From: Kitasatospora paranensis
GTDB taxonomy: Bacteria > Actinomycetota > Actinomycetes > Streptomycetales > Streptomycetaceae
DNA length: 64,000 nucleotides
Direction of reading: 5' to 3'
NCBI RefSeq assembly: GCF_039544005.1
Contig: NZ_BAABKV010000001.1
Coordinates: 1 to 64,000 of the forward strand
Part shown: positions 27,905 through 37,079 of the stretch, in pieces
How positions within the stretch are numbered: position 1 is the first letter of the stretch
How the letters are laid out: the number at the start of each line of letters is the position of its first letter
Notes under the pieces: generated by a model
Database searches by the model: none
What the model saw: only the letters and a program-made list of their open reading frames with translations
What the model was told of the DNA's origin: nothing
Position numbers and translations under genes: made by a program

Positions 27905-30268
27905 GTGCCTGCCTTCGGCACGCCAGTTCCCCGTAGCTGGCAGGATCAGCTGGTGACCTTCTCCTACCTGTCGCTGCAGTCCTTCGTCCGTCCTCCCAGG
28001 CTGCTGGTCCTCGCTCCCGAGGGCGAGGACTGGGTGGCGATGTCAGCGGCCGCGCTGGGCGCGGTCGGGAAGGTCTGGGGAGGCTGTGCGAGCGCCGTCG
28101 TCCCGGTCAGCGCCGCGAGCCATGCGGCCCTCGCGCCCTTCCTCGCCCGATACCAGCCCGATCACATCCTGGAATACCAGCTCACGTGGACGACGGCTGA
28201 CCTGATTCATCCAGGCATCCTGGAGCGGGAGTTGAGGGGACTCGACCTGGATGAGCAGAGCTTTTCCTTCAACAAGGAGCTGCTGGCTGCCGATACCTGG
28301 GACGGTCACGCCGATGGAGCGGCCCTGCAGGCGGCCGCAGAGCGACTGCGGGCGGCACACGGCGTCAACAGCTTCGACCGTTCCCAGCCTTGGTTGTTCC
28401 ACCTTGCTGACGATCCCGGCAAGAGCGGCTTCACCGCCCTCAGGGACGTTACCCCGCAGCCGACCGGCGGCGTGCCGATCGGGCAGATCCGCACGCCTGC
28501 TGCCCTGTCCGCCGCAGCACGGCTCGGTGTCCTCCTCGCGGCGGCCGGCGACGAGGCGCAGGCCCCCAAGTCCGAAGCGGACTGGCTCACGCAGGTCGCC
28601 AGAACCCCGTGGAACTCCGACGACCCAGCAAGCCCTTTCGATGCAGCCGCCGCGCTGTGCGCCCGAATCCACCGCGGCTACAACGCGGACCGGTCAAGCG
28701 ATCTCGTCGTGCTCGGCGATCGGCCCGAGGACTTCGCGCTGGCCCAACTCGCCCGCCAGGTTTACGGAGCTACTCGCTGGCTCCCTGGGAGCGCGCTGGC
28801 CTGGCATCATCTGCCCCTCTCCCGGCGCCCAGAGCCCATCACCGTGGTCAGCGCCTCCCTGTCGGAAGAGGAAATCCACGCTCATCTGACCGACCGCTGG
28901 ATCACCCGTGGCATCCGGGTGCACGGCGCCGACACCATGCCGGTCACGATCGTTTCCCCCGGACAGCTCCGACCGACCGGCCGCGACCAGGTCGCGCTGC
29001 TCAACGCCTGGGACATGCCGCTGTCCCTCCCGGTGGAGGAGACCTCGGACGGATCCCTGGTCTCGGCCGTGCGGATGCCCGTCCAGGTCCCCGCCCCGCT
29101 CGACGCGGCACGGCACCGCTGGCAGGTGGGGATGATCTCTACCAGCCACCCTGTCCCGCCCCTTTCCGACTTGTCCGGCCCCAGCTTGGTCGCAGCCGGC
29201 GACGAGCGGGAGACATTCGTGCGAGCCGCGGACGGCGGGATCACTTACGCCTCCAACCGGGTCGACTTCGTCCCCGCCGGTGCGTCGCTCGCCGGCTCCC
29301 TCGCCGGCCCCAGACTCGTGTGGCCCTCGCTTGAGCGGATTCTGCGCCTCACCGCCGAGCCCGACGAGATCCGCCCCAGCCCCGCCGGGAAACGCGCCCG
29401 CGTCGCGAAGCGTCTACTCGGATCCCGAACTGCCGTCGAAGCCCTGGCCGCACCAGCGCCGTGGGCGCTGCTGTCGCACTGGCTACCCGGTCACGACCGC
29501 TCGGCCCTTCCGGCAGACAGTGCCTGGGAGCTCAAGTCCGGGGCGTTCCTGACGTGGGAGGCCATCGCCGCCGCCTCCGGCAACTGGGCCCAGGCCGAGC
29601 TACGGGCGCAGATCGACGCGTGGAGCACCTGCGGGCTCCTGCGCCGCGGACTGGTGCTCGGCTGCCACGATTGCCCACGGGTCGAGTTCTACCCCATCGC
29701 CGAAGTAGCGCAGCAGTACACCTGCCGACGCTGCGGCAGCAGCAACACGCTGGAGCAACCACGGTGGAAGCCGATCCGCAACGAGCCCACCTGGTTCTAC
29801 GAACTCCACCCGGCGATCACCGAGTTGATCGCCAATGACGGCAACTACGACCTGCTCGCCACCCAGTTCCTCCGCTCGAAGGCATGGGCCGGCGCCTGCC
29901 TTGTCACCGAGGAGTTCGAACTGGTCCAAAACGGCAAAGCCGTCGTAGAGTTCGACTTCGCCGCAGCAACCGTCGAGGGACTCTTCCTGGGCGAGTCCAA
30001 GAAGAACGACTGCCTCGCCGCAACCGCGAAAGCTACCCTCACCGAGCTCAACAAGCTCCTGAACGGATGCCGCACACTCGGCGCGACGCACCTCGTCCTT
30101 GCCACCCCCAAGGACACCTGGAAACAGGCGACCGTCGACGCCATCGACAAGCAACTCCAAGGCGACACAGCGCAGGGCGTCAGCAGCCCACAGGTGCTGC
30201 TTCTGACATGCCTGGGGACCAACCCGAAGATCACAACCCTCGACGGTGCCCCGTTCACCATGGACTGA
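27905..30268 (+). CDS. Zinc-ribbon protein with C-terminal PD-(D/E)xK-like nuclease domain
   Basis: A 787-residue protein of unknown family, last gene of the transposon and about 300 bases from its right end. Residues 1-570 are a mixed alpha/beta region I cannot assign. CHDC (587-590) and CRRC (607-610) make a zinc ribbon. The C-terminal 170 residues read EFDFAAATVEGLFLGESKK: D684 and E697-x-K699 match a PD-(D/E)xK nuclease core. It may be a cargo defence nuclease or a transposition factor standing in for the degenerate TnsA. The GTG at 27905 is the first marked start, but the frame is open upstream into the previous gene, so the true start may overlap it. Confidence 0.65.
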   Translation: MPAFGTPVPRSWQDQLVTFSYLSLQSFVRPPRLLVLAPEGEDWVAMSAAALGAVGKVWGGCASAVVPVSAASHAALAPFLARYQPDHILEYQLTWTTADLIHPGILERELRGLDLDEQSFSFNKELLAADTWDGHADGAALQAAAERLRAAHGVNSFDRSQPWLFHLADDPGKSGFTALRDVTPQPTGGVPIGQIRTPAALSAAARLGVLLAAAGDEAQAPKSEADWLTQVARTPWNSDDPASPFDAAAALCARIHRGYNADRSSDLVVLGDRPEDFALAQLARQVYGATRWLPGSALAWHHLPLSRRPEPITVVSASLSEEEIHAHLTDRWITRGIRVHGADTMPVTIVSPGQLRPTGRDQVALLNAWDMPLSLPVEETSDGSLVSAVRMPVQVPAPLDAARHRWQVGMISTSHPVPPLSDLSGPSLVAAGDERETFVRAADGGITYASNRVDFVPAGASLAGSLAGPRLVWPSLERILRLTAEPDEIRPSPAGKRARVAKRLLGSRTAVEALAAPAPWALLSHWLPGHDRSALPADSAWELKSGAFLTWEAIAAASGNWAQAELRAQIDAWSTCGLLRRGLVLGCHDCPRVEFYPIAEVAQQYTCRRCGSSNTLEQPRWKPIRNEPTWFYELHPAITELIANDGNYDLLATQFLRSKAWAGACLVTEEFELVQNGKAVVEFDFAAATVEGLFLGESKKNDCLAATAKATLTELNKLLNGCRTLGATHLVLATPKDTWKQATVDAIDKQLQGDTAQGVSSPQVLLLTCLGTNPKITTLDGAPFTMD

Positions 30269-30746
30269 ACCAGCCCTCTGCGAGCACCCGAGCCGAGTCA
30301 GCCGAACCAGCGGCAGCCCGAGGACAGGCACACCAACAGCCGACACGAGAAGGGGCCAGGTGATCGTCCCACCGAACCAAGATCAACAGCGCTGAGGCGA
30401 CCCCATCCTCCATACAGCGATTGTCCCGACTCAACTGAACAGCGGTCCCAGATTCTGCAAAGTCACAGGCCACAAGCCATGAAAAGTCAATCACGGCAGC
30501 AAAACCGCAGTTCAGGTAGCCAAGCTCTAAAGTCCCAGATTCTGCAAGCCCAATGGTCAACACATGATCAATTGACAAGATCTTTCAAAGCACCCGGGAC
30601 GGAGCACCCGGCCCGCTCCGAAGCCATGGTCCACGTCGCGATGATCAGCCTCACCTCATGACCCGCCGACTCACCGGCGAAACCACCCCAACGTGGCGCG
30701 GAACCTGACCACCAAGGTCAGGGACGAAACGCCCAGTCAGAGAAGT
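30269..30746. other. Non-coding transposon right end and flank, AT-richer
   Basis: No gene. The transposon's right-end repeats and terminus lie here. Outside the terminus the DNA stays AT-richer than the window average and runs into the immunity gene. Confidence 0.6.
30445..30547. repeat. Two 16-base transposase-binding candidates
   Basis: GTCCCAGATTCTGCAA occurs identically at 30445-30460 and 30532-30547, start to start 87 bases. The second copy is 26 bases inside the TGACA terminus (30573-30577). Same-orientation repeats behind a TGTCA end are typical of transposase binding sites in Tn7-like elements. Confidence 0.75.
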
Positions 30747-31391
30747 TCAGAATGTATATGACTCGCCGCCTGTCCACGGGTTGACACCGGACGCCCGCAG
30801 CCGCAGATCTTCCTTCCAGTTGAAAAATCTCGGCGCGGGGTTATCCCAAATCGGGCCAAGAACCTGTCGAGCCCCGATGAGAGATCCCGAAATTCCACCC
30901 ACAAGGAAATCCAGCATGCCGCAGGAGTAAAATTCCCATCGCACTGCCGACCGATTAAATACAGCGACAGGCCATGGATCTCCGGCTTCCATCAATATCC
31001 AGCAATACATATTTCCATCAAAATCACCTCCCCATTGAATAAGCTCAAGATTGCCACCTCCTCCGGCTCGACTACCAGCCTCTTCCATATAGACGCTGGC
31101 AGCCGTGCCAAGTTCGGAGAGGATGCAGGTATACGGACCCCCGAGGTCACCCAGTGAAATCGGGGAAAAGATATCCAGGTAATCCTCTATGCCACCCGCC
31201 CCATATGCATTCATGAATTCGATGTAATCGTCTGGCAGGCCAAATCCTAGAGCCCTGCCAACCTCATCCCAGTCAAATCGATCACCCGCGCCCGCCTGCG
31301 GGTCCATAATCTCGAGGAGCCGGTCGATATGCACATCTACCCCAGTTTCTAGTTCGTCGGCACGACACTGCCAGTCCGCGAATCCGTCCAT
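30747..31391 (-). CDS. SMI1/KNR4 (SUKH) family immunity protein
   Basis: A 214-residue protein. FDWDEVGRALGFGLPDDYIEF with a following NAYGAGGIEDYLDIFSP is the SUKH opening. QWGGDFDGNMYCWI and GDPWPVAVFNR fit the family's later strands. SUKH proteins neutralise cognate nuclease toxins of polymorphic toxin systems. It overlaps the end of the nuclease gene by 43 bases on the same strand, the expected toxin-immunity order. The region has visibly lower GC than the rest of the window, a sign of recent transfer. Confidence 0.85.
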   Translation of the reverse strand: MDGFADWQCRADELETGVDVHIDRLLEIMDPQAGAGDRFDWDEVGRALGFGLPDDYIEFMNAYGAGGIEDYLDIFSPISLGDLGGPYTCILSELGTAASVYMEEAGSRAGGGGNLELIQWGGDFDGNMYCWILMEAGDPWPVAVFNRSAVRWEFYSCGMLDFLVGGISGSLIGARQVLGPIWDNPAPRFFNWKEDLRLRASGVNPWTGGESYTF

Positions 31392-32068
31392 AGGCCCATG
31401 TTCACGGAACCCACTCGCGGACTATAGATGGTATTAGCGACCGTCTCGCTCAGGGCAAAGTTCGGGATGCCGTTCCGGTCAGTTCCGTAGGCGTACATTT
31501 CGATCGCGTATGGAACAGTCCTAGGGCCAGCATAGACCGGGACCACCCTGTAGTGCACGATGCTGCCGGCATCCACAGCCGCTCTCGTCTCGCCCTCGAA
31601 TTTACGCATGTTGTCCTCCATGCGACCCGGGTCTCCCAATCTCTTGGGAAAATTGGTGGCCCGAGAGCACGGAACCAGATTATCGGTTCGGCCTCCTTCG
31701 CCCGAGAGCGTATCAGCGAGAAGATGGCATTTATTGATATCCGCACTCGGAAGAAGGCCCAGGTATCTGGCGAAGTCCTTCGCCCAGTCGGTTCCTGGTG
31801 GATTTATATCCTTTTGCGTGCTGGATCCGGGATGGGTTTCTATCCACTCCGTGTCAAGGCAAGCTTCAATACCGGTTGCTCGCCCGCCATTATTTGGGTC
31901 AGGGTCGCCATATTCTCGCCATCCAAGGCCGCCCCTGAGACAAGAATCGCCTGGATTTTCGTCCCTTAGAGGGTTCTGCAAGACCGCCGCGAGCGCCTGA
32001 TCCACGATGCGCACCGCCGCGAACGGCCAGAACATCAATCTCCAGCAACTGACCATCCCCGACACCAA
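31349..32068 (-). CDS. Orphan DNA/RNA non-specific endonuclease toxin domain, N-terminus missing
   Basis: The C-terminal 170 residues read KCHLLADTLSGEGGRTDNLV, then PCSRATNFP, then GRMEDNMRKFEGE and VHYRVVPVYAG. This matches the C-terminal nuclease domain of polymorphic toxins (His-containing HL, GG...NL, N/ME motifs). Sensible sequence begins around ALAAVLQNPLRDENPGDS (near 31985). The 25 residues upstream look like chance translation. No secretion or repeat region is present, so this is a C-terminal piece of a larger toxin joined to unrelated DNA. Low GC like its immunity gene. Confidence 0.75.
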   Translation of the reverse strand: MVSGMVSCWRLMFWPFAAVRIVDQALAAVLQNPLRDENPGDSCLRGGLGWREYGDPDPNNGGRATGIEACLDTEWIETHPGSSTQKDINPPGTDWAKDFARYLGLLPSADINKCHLLADTLSGEGGRTDNLVPCSRATNFPKRLGDPGRMEDNMRKFEGETRAAVDAGSIVHYRVVPVYAGPRTVPYAIEMYAYGTDRNGIPNFALSETVANTIYSPRVGSVNMGLWTDSRTGSVVPTN

Positions 32069-32324
32069 GCCCGGACAGGCGGCCTCCTACCTCGCCGGCC
32101 TTGCCGCCCAGCACTGCACTCTCATCATCACCGTCGGCAGCCCCGGATCGGCGATCCCCGCCCTCCTCAAAGCAGATCCTCGTCTCCACTTCACCGCCAT
32201 CGACTCACCCCTCACCGCGCCCAGCGCCAACCTGACCCTCCTCACCCACGCCGACCTGACCGGACCACTGACCTCACAGATCCGTGGCCTGGCTCCAAGT
32301 GAGGCAGCCACCGGCAGTCCGTAA
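32008..32324 (+). pseudogene. Fragment of a substrate-binding (BMP-like) protein gene
   Basis: A short open stretch encodes LQQLTIPDTKPGQAASYLAG, then CTLIITVGSPGSAIPALLKA and LHFTAIDSPL. This resembles the middle of periplasmic binding proteins of the basic-membrane-protein type. There is no signal peptide and no end domain. It begins exactly where the toxin domain on the other strand loses sense, which suggests a recombination junction. Family assignment is tentative. Confidence 0.4.
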
Positions 32325-32869
32325 GAAACGCGGAACACCAACCCTTCGGGGAGGGCGGTCTACTGACGCTGAGCCTGCCGACCCGGCTGGCGCCGCCTAC
32401 GACGACGACACCGGCAACTCCGCCGCGCCCTTCAACTCCAACCCTGGACCAAGCTCACTGCCAGCTACAACGCCGCCACCGACCCAGAGCATCCCCCGGT
32501 TCGTCGTCACCGGCCGCACCAGGACCACCGGCGCAGCGGTCGTGCAGTGGACCGGTTCCGTGGACGATGTCGCTGAGCACACCGGTTCCACGGGTGACTG
32601 TGGCATGGTGGCAAGATCGTCTCCGCGGTCTCCTGCCACCGCCAGCGCAGGAGCAGCGATCCGGATCTCAGGCGCCGCCTCGTCCACGGGGGCTGGATCC
32701 GGTCATGTTCAGGCCGCCGACGATGAGACATGGTGGGACAGCCTGGGACCCACGCGGACAACCACGGACAACCACGGACCTCCGCGGACAGCGATGAGAC
32801 CTGGCTGAACCCGAGCGCGCCAAAGGCGGCTGTCGTTTCGTCAGGGCGAGGACGCGCCACACTTCCAGC
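32325..32869. other. Non-coding stretch with a 10-base tandem repeat
   Basis: No convincing gene. CGGACAACCA is repeated at 32755 and 32765 and followed by two degenerate units (CGGACCTCCG, CGGACAGCGA) to 32794. Confidence 0.5.
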
Positions 32870-33370
32870 ATGCCGAGCTTTCACGCCAGGAAGGCGATCG
32901 GTGACGCCCACGAGCGACGCGTCACCGAGGAACTCAACCACCGCGGCTGGGATGTCAGCCCCTGGGGCCAGGGAGTCATGGGTGAGCCCGTCCGCGTGGC
33001 CCTCCGCAGCACCGACAGCTTCCTTCGCTGGACCCCCGACCTCATAGCTGCCCGGGACGGGCAGGTCGTCTTGATCGACTGCAAGAGCCGGATGACCAGC
33101 CGGACCAGCAGTCGGCACGCCATCGAGAACGCCGCCGTCACCGCCCACCTCCAGCTCGTCGCCTGGACCCGGCTGCCCCTGTACTACGTCTTCGACGACC
33201 TCGACATCCTCACCCCCAGCGACGCCCTCGGCACGGGCATAGGCGGGCCTCGGACCACCGCCGGCTCCGGCGCGCCCTACCTCCTCGTCCCCGCCGACCG
33301 CGCCCTCGCCTTCGACCACGTCTTCGGCCCGGCCCGCCGCACCGCGCTTGTGTCGGTCAGCTCGCTCTGA
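32870..33370 (+). CDS. PD-(D/E)xK-like nuclease or resolvase-fold protein
   Basis: A 166-residue protein. KAIGDAHERRVTEELNHRGW is the opening helix with Glu. TPDLIAARDGQVVLIDCKSR supplies D and D-x-K of a restriction-endonuclease-like fold. Similar small proteins are common on streptomycete accessory elements. The last 14 bases overlap the convergent XRE gene. No partner methylase is present, so a stand-alone restriction role is not supported. Confidence 0.65.
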   Translation: MPSFHARKAIGDAHERRVTEELNHRGWDVSPWGQGVMGEPVRVALRSTDSFLRWTPDLIAARDGQVVLIDCKSRMTSRTSSRHAIENAAVTAHLQLVAWTRLPLYYVFDDLDILTPSDALGTGIGGPRTTAGSGAPYLLVPADRALAFDHVFGPARRTALVSVSSL

Positions 33371-34682
33371 GGCGGTCCATGAGGTCGGCGACTCCGTCGA
33401 CCTGCCGGTAGGGCCTGAACTCCGGGACGAGTTCGCGGGCCAGGGTGATGCACCGCGCGGCGCCGATCCGGGTTGCCAGGTCGAGGGACTGGTTCGTGAC
33501 CGTGAGGGCCTGTTCGACTTCGCGGGCTCGCAGCAGGCTCCGGGCTTCGTAGGTCAGGAAGATGCCGCGGGTCTTGTCGCGTGATCGGGGCAGCAGGCTC
33601 AGGCCTTCGTCGATGCGGGTGTGTGCCTGGTCGGTGCGTCCGAGGTCGAGCATGCATTGGCCCGAGTCGACGGCCAGGTCGGCCGTGCTCATCCATCGGC
33701 ACCATTCGGGGGCCGGGTCGGGGCTGTCGGTCAGCAGGGCGGTCTCGGCGGCGGCCAGGTCGCGGTGGCAGTCGGAGGATTCTCCGAGTGCGGCGTGGGC
33801 GCGGGCCCGGCGGAGGTGGAGCAGGGACCGGGCGGTGGGGTGGCGGGTGTGGATGAGGGCCTGGCTGAGCGGCTCGACCGCGGCGTCGGGTCGGGTGAGC
33901 CAGATGGACTGGTAGGCGAAGTCGGAGAGAATGCCGGCGCCGAGATCGCGGTCCCGGGCGGCGTGTGCGTTGGTGAGGGCTGCGTTCCAGAGCTTGCCGG
34001 CGGCGTAGTGGTGGCCTTGGTCGAAGCGGTGCCAGCCGCAGGTGCTGGCCAGGGTGGCGGCGAGCAGGTGGAGTCGTCGGCCGAGGGGTTCGGTGTAGCG
34101 GCCGTGCTCGAGGAGGTCGGTGACCGTTTCCAGGTGGGCGTCCATCAGCTTGGCGGTGTGCTGGCGCTGTTCGGTCGGAAGGTTGGTCAGCTGGGTGGTG
34201 GTGTCCTCCAGCCAGTCGACCAATTCGGCATCGACTCGCGCGCCGTTCCAGGAGGTGGCGGGTGGATCGGGTTCGAGGGTGGCCCATTGGGTTGAGAGGC
34301 CGGCCAGTGCGAGGGCGCTGAAGGTCATGAAGGTGCGGCGGCGATGGTCCATTGCGGCCCTCTGTGCGTCTCGAAGTGCGTGAACGGTGAACGCCGGTCC
34401 AAGGGGCACCGGCTGTTCCTGGCCGGGCAGCCAGTGAGGCCAGTCGACGGCTTCCAGGTCGCCGAGGGGGACCTCGAAGGCTTCGGCGATGAGGAGCCGT
34501 GATTCGGCGCTGGGCGTCTTGCGCCAGGTCTCCCATTTACTGACGGCGGCCTTGTCGGTGCCGGATCGAAGGCCTTCAGGCCGGTTCCGGGCCGCACGGT
34601 GGATTCGGGCCGCAAGGTCGCTCTGGGACCAGCCGCGGAGCGCGCGGGCGTACGCAAGCGGGTGCCTGATCTGGTCGTCCAC
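33357..34682 (-). CDS. XRE-family regulator with TPR-like tail
   Basis: A 441-residue transcription factor. Residues about 10-75 are an XRE-type HTH (YARALRGWSQSDLAARIHRA, then AVSKWETWRKTPS). After RRRTFMTFSALALAGLS the rest is helical TPR-like repeats, as in a large streptomycete regulator group. The start is the GTG at 34682. It is divergent from the oxidoreductase operon, with about 155 bases between, and is its likely regulator. Confidence 0.85.
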   Translation of the reverse strand: MDDQIRHPLAYARALRGWSQSDLAARIHRAARNRPEGLRSGTDKAAVSKWETWRKTPSAESRLLIAEAFEVPLGDLEAVDWPHWLPGQEQPVPLGPAFTVHALRDAQRAAMDHRRRTFMTFSALALAGLSTQWATLEPDPPATSWNGARVDAELVDWLEDTTTQLTNLPTEQRQHTAKLMDAHLETVTDLLEHGRYTEPLGRRLHLLAATLASTCGWHRFDQGHHYAAGKLWNAALTNAHAARDRDLGAGILSDFAYQSIWLTRPDAAVEPLSQALIHTRHPTARSLLHLRRARAHAALGESSDCHRDLAAAETALLTDSPDPAPEWCRWMSTADLAVDSGQCMLDLGRTDQAHTRIDEGLSLLPRSRDKTRGIFLTYEARSLLRAREVEQALTVTNQSLDLATRIGAARCITLARELVPEFRPYRQVDGVADLMDRLRAS

Positions 34683-34836
34683 GGGCCGATCCCATCATCG
34701 ACAGTGGCTGCGAGCCTACTGCGCGCACGGGCGGGACCACCCCGGGACTACAGACAACGCCTGGATGGGGACTACCCGTTGGGCTCTACTCGTCGTGCAC
34801 CGACAAGTTCACTCACGAAGCGGAAGGAGTCCACGC

Positions 34837-35829
34837 ATGAAACGACGCGCTGCAGTCATCGGCCTCGGCCACCAGGCGCTCGAGGACCATCTGCCCGGCC
34901 TGCTCGCCTCCAGCCGGGCCGACCTCGTCGCAATCTGCGACAGCAACCCGAACACGTTGCGGCAGCAGCAGGAGCTGTTGCAGGTCCCCGGGTTCATCCA
35001 CGCCGGTGAACTGCTGGACACGGCGGCGCCGGACTTCGTGATCGTCGCCGTCCCGCACCATGCCGGCCGGGACGTCGTCCGGGAGTGCGCCGCCCGGGGC
35101 GTCCACGTCCTCAAGGAGAAGCCGTTCGCCACGTCCGTGGAGGAGGCCCGGGAGCTGGCCCAGGTCTGCCGGGCCGGCGAGGTGGAGCTGATGGTGACGC
35201 TCCAGCGGCGGTTCAACCCGATCTACACCAGCGTCGCCGGCCTACTGGACCAGATCGGCACCCCGTTCCTGATCGACGGCCAGTACACCTTCCACACCGA
35301 CGACCCCGGCGCCGGATGGCGCGGGGACGTCCGGCAGGCCGGCGGTGGCTGCATCATCGACATGGGCTACCACCTCATTGACCTGCTGCTCTGGTACTTC
35401 GGCCTGCCCAGCCGGGTCATCGCCGAATTCTCCACCACCGCGGTACCAGGCGGCGGCTACGACGCCGAGGACACCGCCGTCATCCAGCTCGGCTACGACA
35501 CCGACCTGTACGGGTCGCTCCTGCTGTCGCGGTGGATGGCGCCGAAGAGCGAGCACCTGCACGTGGTCGGCACCCGCGGCTCGGTACTGCTGTCCAAAGG
35601 CCGGGTCCAGCGTCTCGACCTGGACGGCACGGTCGTCGAGGAACTGACCCGCCCGCACGCGCCCGCCTCCGCAGCGACCGCGCAGATCGACCACTTCTGC
35701 CGGGTCCTGGACGGCGACAGGCCCAACACATCCGGCCCCGACCAGCACCTCGCGCACGCCGCGTTCATCGCCTCCTGCTACCGCTCCAAGGATGCGGGGC
35801 GCTACATCGACCCGAAGGAAATGCTGTGA
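34837..35829 (+). CDS. Gfo/Idh/MocA family NAD(P)-dependent oxidoreductase
   Basis: A 330-residue oxidoreductase. The Rossmann start RAAVIGLGHQALEDH and the family motif EKPFA (about residue 93) are clear, followed by the C-terminal alpha/beta domain (GGGCIIDMGYHLIDLLLWYF). Such enzymes oxidise sugars or cyclitols. Paired with a DegT aminotransferase, the natural guess is oxidation to a ketone followed by transamination, as in aminosugar routes. GGAAGGAG precedes the ATG. Its stop overlaps the next start as GTGA. Confidence 0.9.
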   Translation: MKRRAAVIGLGHQALEDHLPGLLASSRADLVAICDSNPNTLRQQQELLQVPGFIHAGELLDTAAPDFVIVAVPHHAGRDVVRECAARGVHVLKEKPFATSVEEARELAQVCRAGEVELMVTLQRRFNPIYTSVAGLLDQIGTPFLIDGQYTFHTDDPGAGWRGDVRQAGGGCIIDMGYHLIDLLLWYFGLPSRVIAEFSTTAVPGGGYDAEDTAVIQLGYDTDLYGSLLLSRWMAPKSEHLHVVGTRGSVLLSKGRVQRLDLDGTVVEELTRPHAPASAATAQIDHFCRVLDGDRPNTSGPDQHLAHAAFIASCYRSKDAGRYIDPKEML

Positions 35830-37079
35830 CCAGCACGCTCGCCCTCCTCGGCGGCAAGCCCGCCGTCACCGCCACGGGCCCCCACTTCACCTGGCCACCG
35901 ATCGACGACACCACCCGCGCCAAGGTCACCGCCCAGCTCGACGAGGCGATCTCCCTACCCGGCCGGTCCGGCATCGTCGCCGAACTGGAGGAAGGCCTGC
36001 AGGACTACTTCGGCGTCCGGCACGCGATCACCACCAGCTCCGGCACCGCCGCCCTGCACGCCGCCTACTGGGCTGCCCGGATCAGGCCCGGCGATGAGGT
36101 GATCGTGCCGGCCTGGACCTTCCACGCCACCGCCTCCCCTCTCTTCCATCTCCGCGCCGTCCCGGTGCTGTGCGAAACCGGGCCGGACGGCAACATCGAC
36201 CCCGCCCGTGTCGAGGAGCTGATCACGCCCCGGACCCGGGCGGTCATGGTCACCCATCTGTGGGGCAAGCCCGCCGACATGGCCGGGCTCGTGGCCGTCG
36301 CGAACGCCCACGACCTGGCGGTGCTGGAGGACGGCTCCCACGCCCACGGCGCGAGCATCGCCGGGCAGAAGGTCGGCACGTTCGGCCTCGCCTCGGCGTT
36401 CTCCCTCAACGGCCCCAAGCCGCTGTCGGGCGGCGAGGGCGGCTTCGTCCTCACGGACGACGAGGACACCTACCACCGGGTCCTCACCTTCGCGCACTAC
36501 AACAAGCGTGCCAGGACCGAGATCCCGGAAGACCACCCGCTCGCGCGGTACGCGGTCACCGGGGCCGGCCTCAAACTCCGCATCCACCCGCTCGCCGCCG
36601 CCATCGCCCACGACCAGCTCGCCCGCCTCGACGGCTACCTCGCCGGGCGGACGGAGATCGCCCACCACCTCACCGACCGGCTGGCCCAGGTACCCGGCCT
36701 GAAGGTCACCACCCCACCCGAAGGAGTGCTCCCGTCCTGGTACGCGTTGACGCTCACCTACACGCCCGACGAGCTCGGCGGCCTCCCGATCGAGCGCTTC
36801 CACCAGGCACTCCTCGCCGAGGGCGCCACCGAGTTCGACCGGCCCGGCTCCACCTGCCCCCTCAACCAGCTCCCCCTCTACCAGGACCCCGGCATGCTCT
36901 TCCCCGGCCACCCGCACTCCCAGCGCCGCTACCAGCACGGAGACTTCCCCGTCGCCGAACACTCCCACGCGCACACCGTCAAGCTCCCCGTCTGGCATCG
37001 TGAGCAGGATCTGGAACTGGCCGCGCAGTACATCGCCGCGGCCATCAAGATCAGCGACCATCACAAGGAGCTGCTGTGA
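35826..37079 (+). CDS. DegT/DnrJ/EryC1 family PLP-dependent aminotransferase
   Basis: A 417-residue sugar-type aminotransferase. SSGTAALHAAYWAA, GDEVIVPAWTFHATASP and VLEDGSHAHGA follow the family. The catalytic Lys lies in NGPKPLSGGEGG. It is of the same broad family as AHBA synthase and kanosamine-type aminotransferases, but the substrate cannot be read from sequence. It overlaps both neighbours by GTGA and is the middle gene of a coupled three-gene operon. Confidence 0.9.
   Translation: MTSTLALLGGKPAVTATGPHFTWPPIDDTTRAKVTAQLDEAISLPGRSGIVAELEEGLQDYFGVRHAITTSSGTAALHAAYWAARIRPGDEVIVPAWTFHATASPLFHLRAVPVLCETGPDGNIDPARVEELITPRTRAVMVTHLWGKPADMAGLVAVANAHDLAVLEDGSHAHGASIAGQKVGTFGLASAFSLNGPKPLSGGEGGFVLTDDEDTYHRVLTFAHYNKRARTEIPEDHPLARYAVTGAGLKLRIHPLAAAIAHDQLARLDGYLAGRTEIAHHLTDRLAQVPGLKVTTPPEGVLPSWYALTLTYTPDELGGLPIERFHQALLAEGATEFDRPGSTCPLNQLPLYQDPGMLFPGHPHSQRRYQHGDFPVAEHSHAHTVKLPVWHREQDLELAAQYIAAAIKISDHHKELL

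Larger units (their letters stand above)
22321..30577. mobile_element. Tn7-like transposon (TniQ, TnsA-like, TnsB, TnsC)
   Basis: Five same-strand genes: TniQ, a TnsA-like protein, a DDE transposase, an AAA+ regulator, then a zinc-ribbon nuclease-like protein. The right end reads inward from 30577 as TGTCAATTGATCATGTG, with two copies of a 16-base motif behind it. The left end may be TGTCAAGAATTGG at 22321 or TGTCATTCTGATTCG at 22034. TGTCA termini are usual in Tni/Tn7-like elements. AGATC follows the right end directly and also lies two bases outside the 22321 end, so it does not form an exact target duplication. The gene content is clear; the left boundary is not. Confidence 0.65.
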
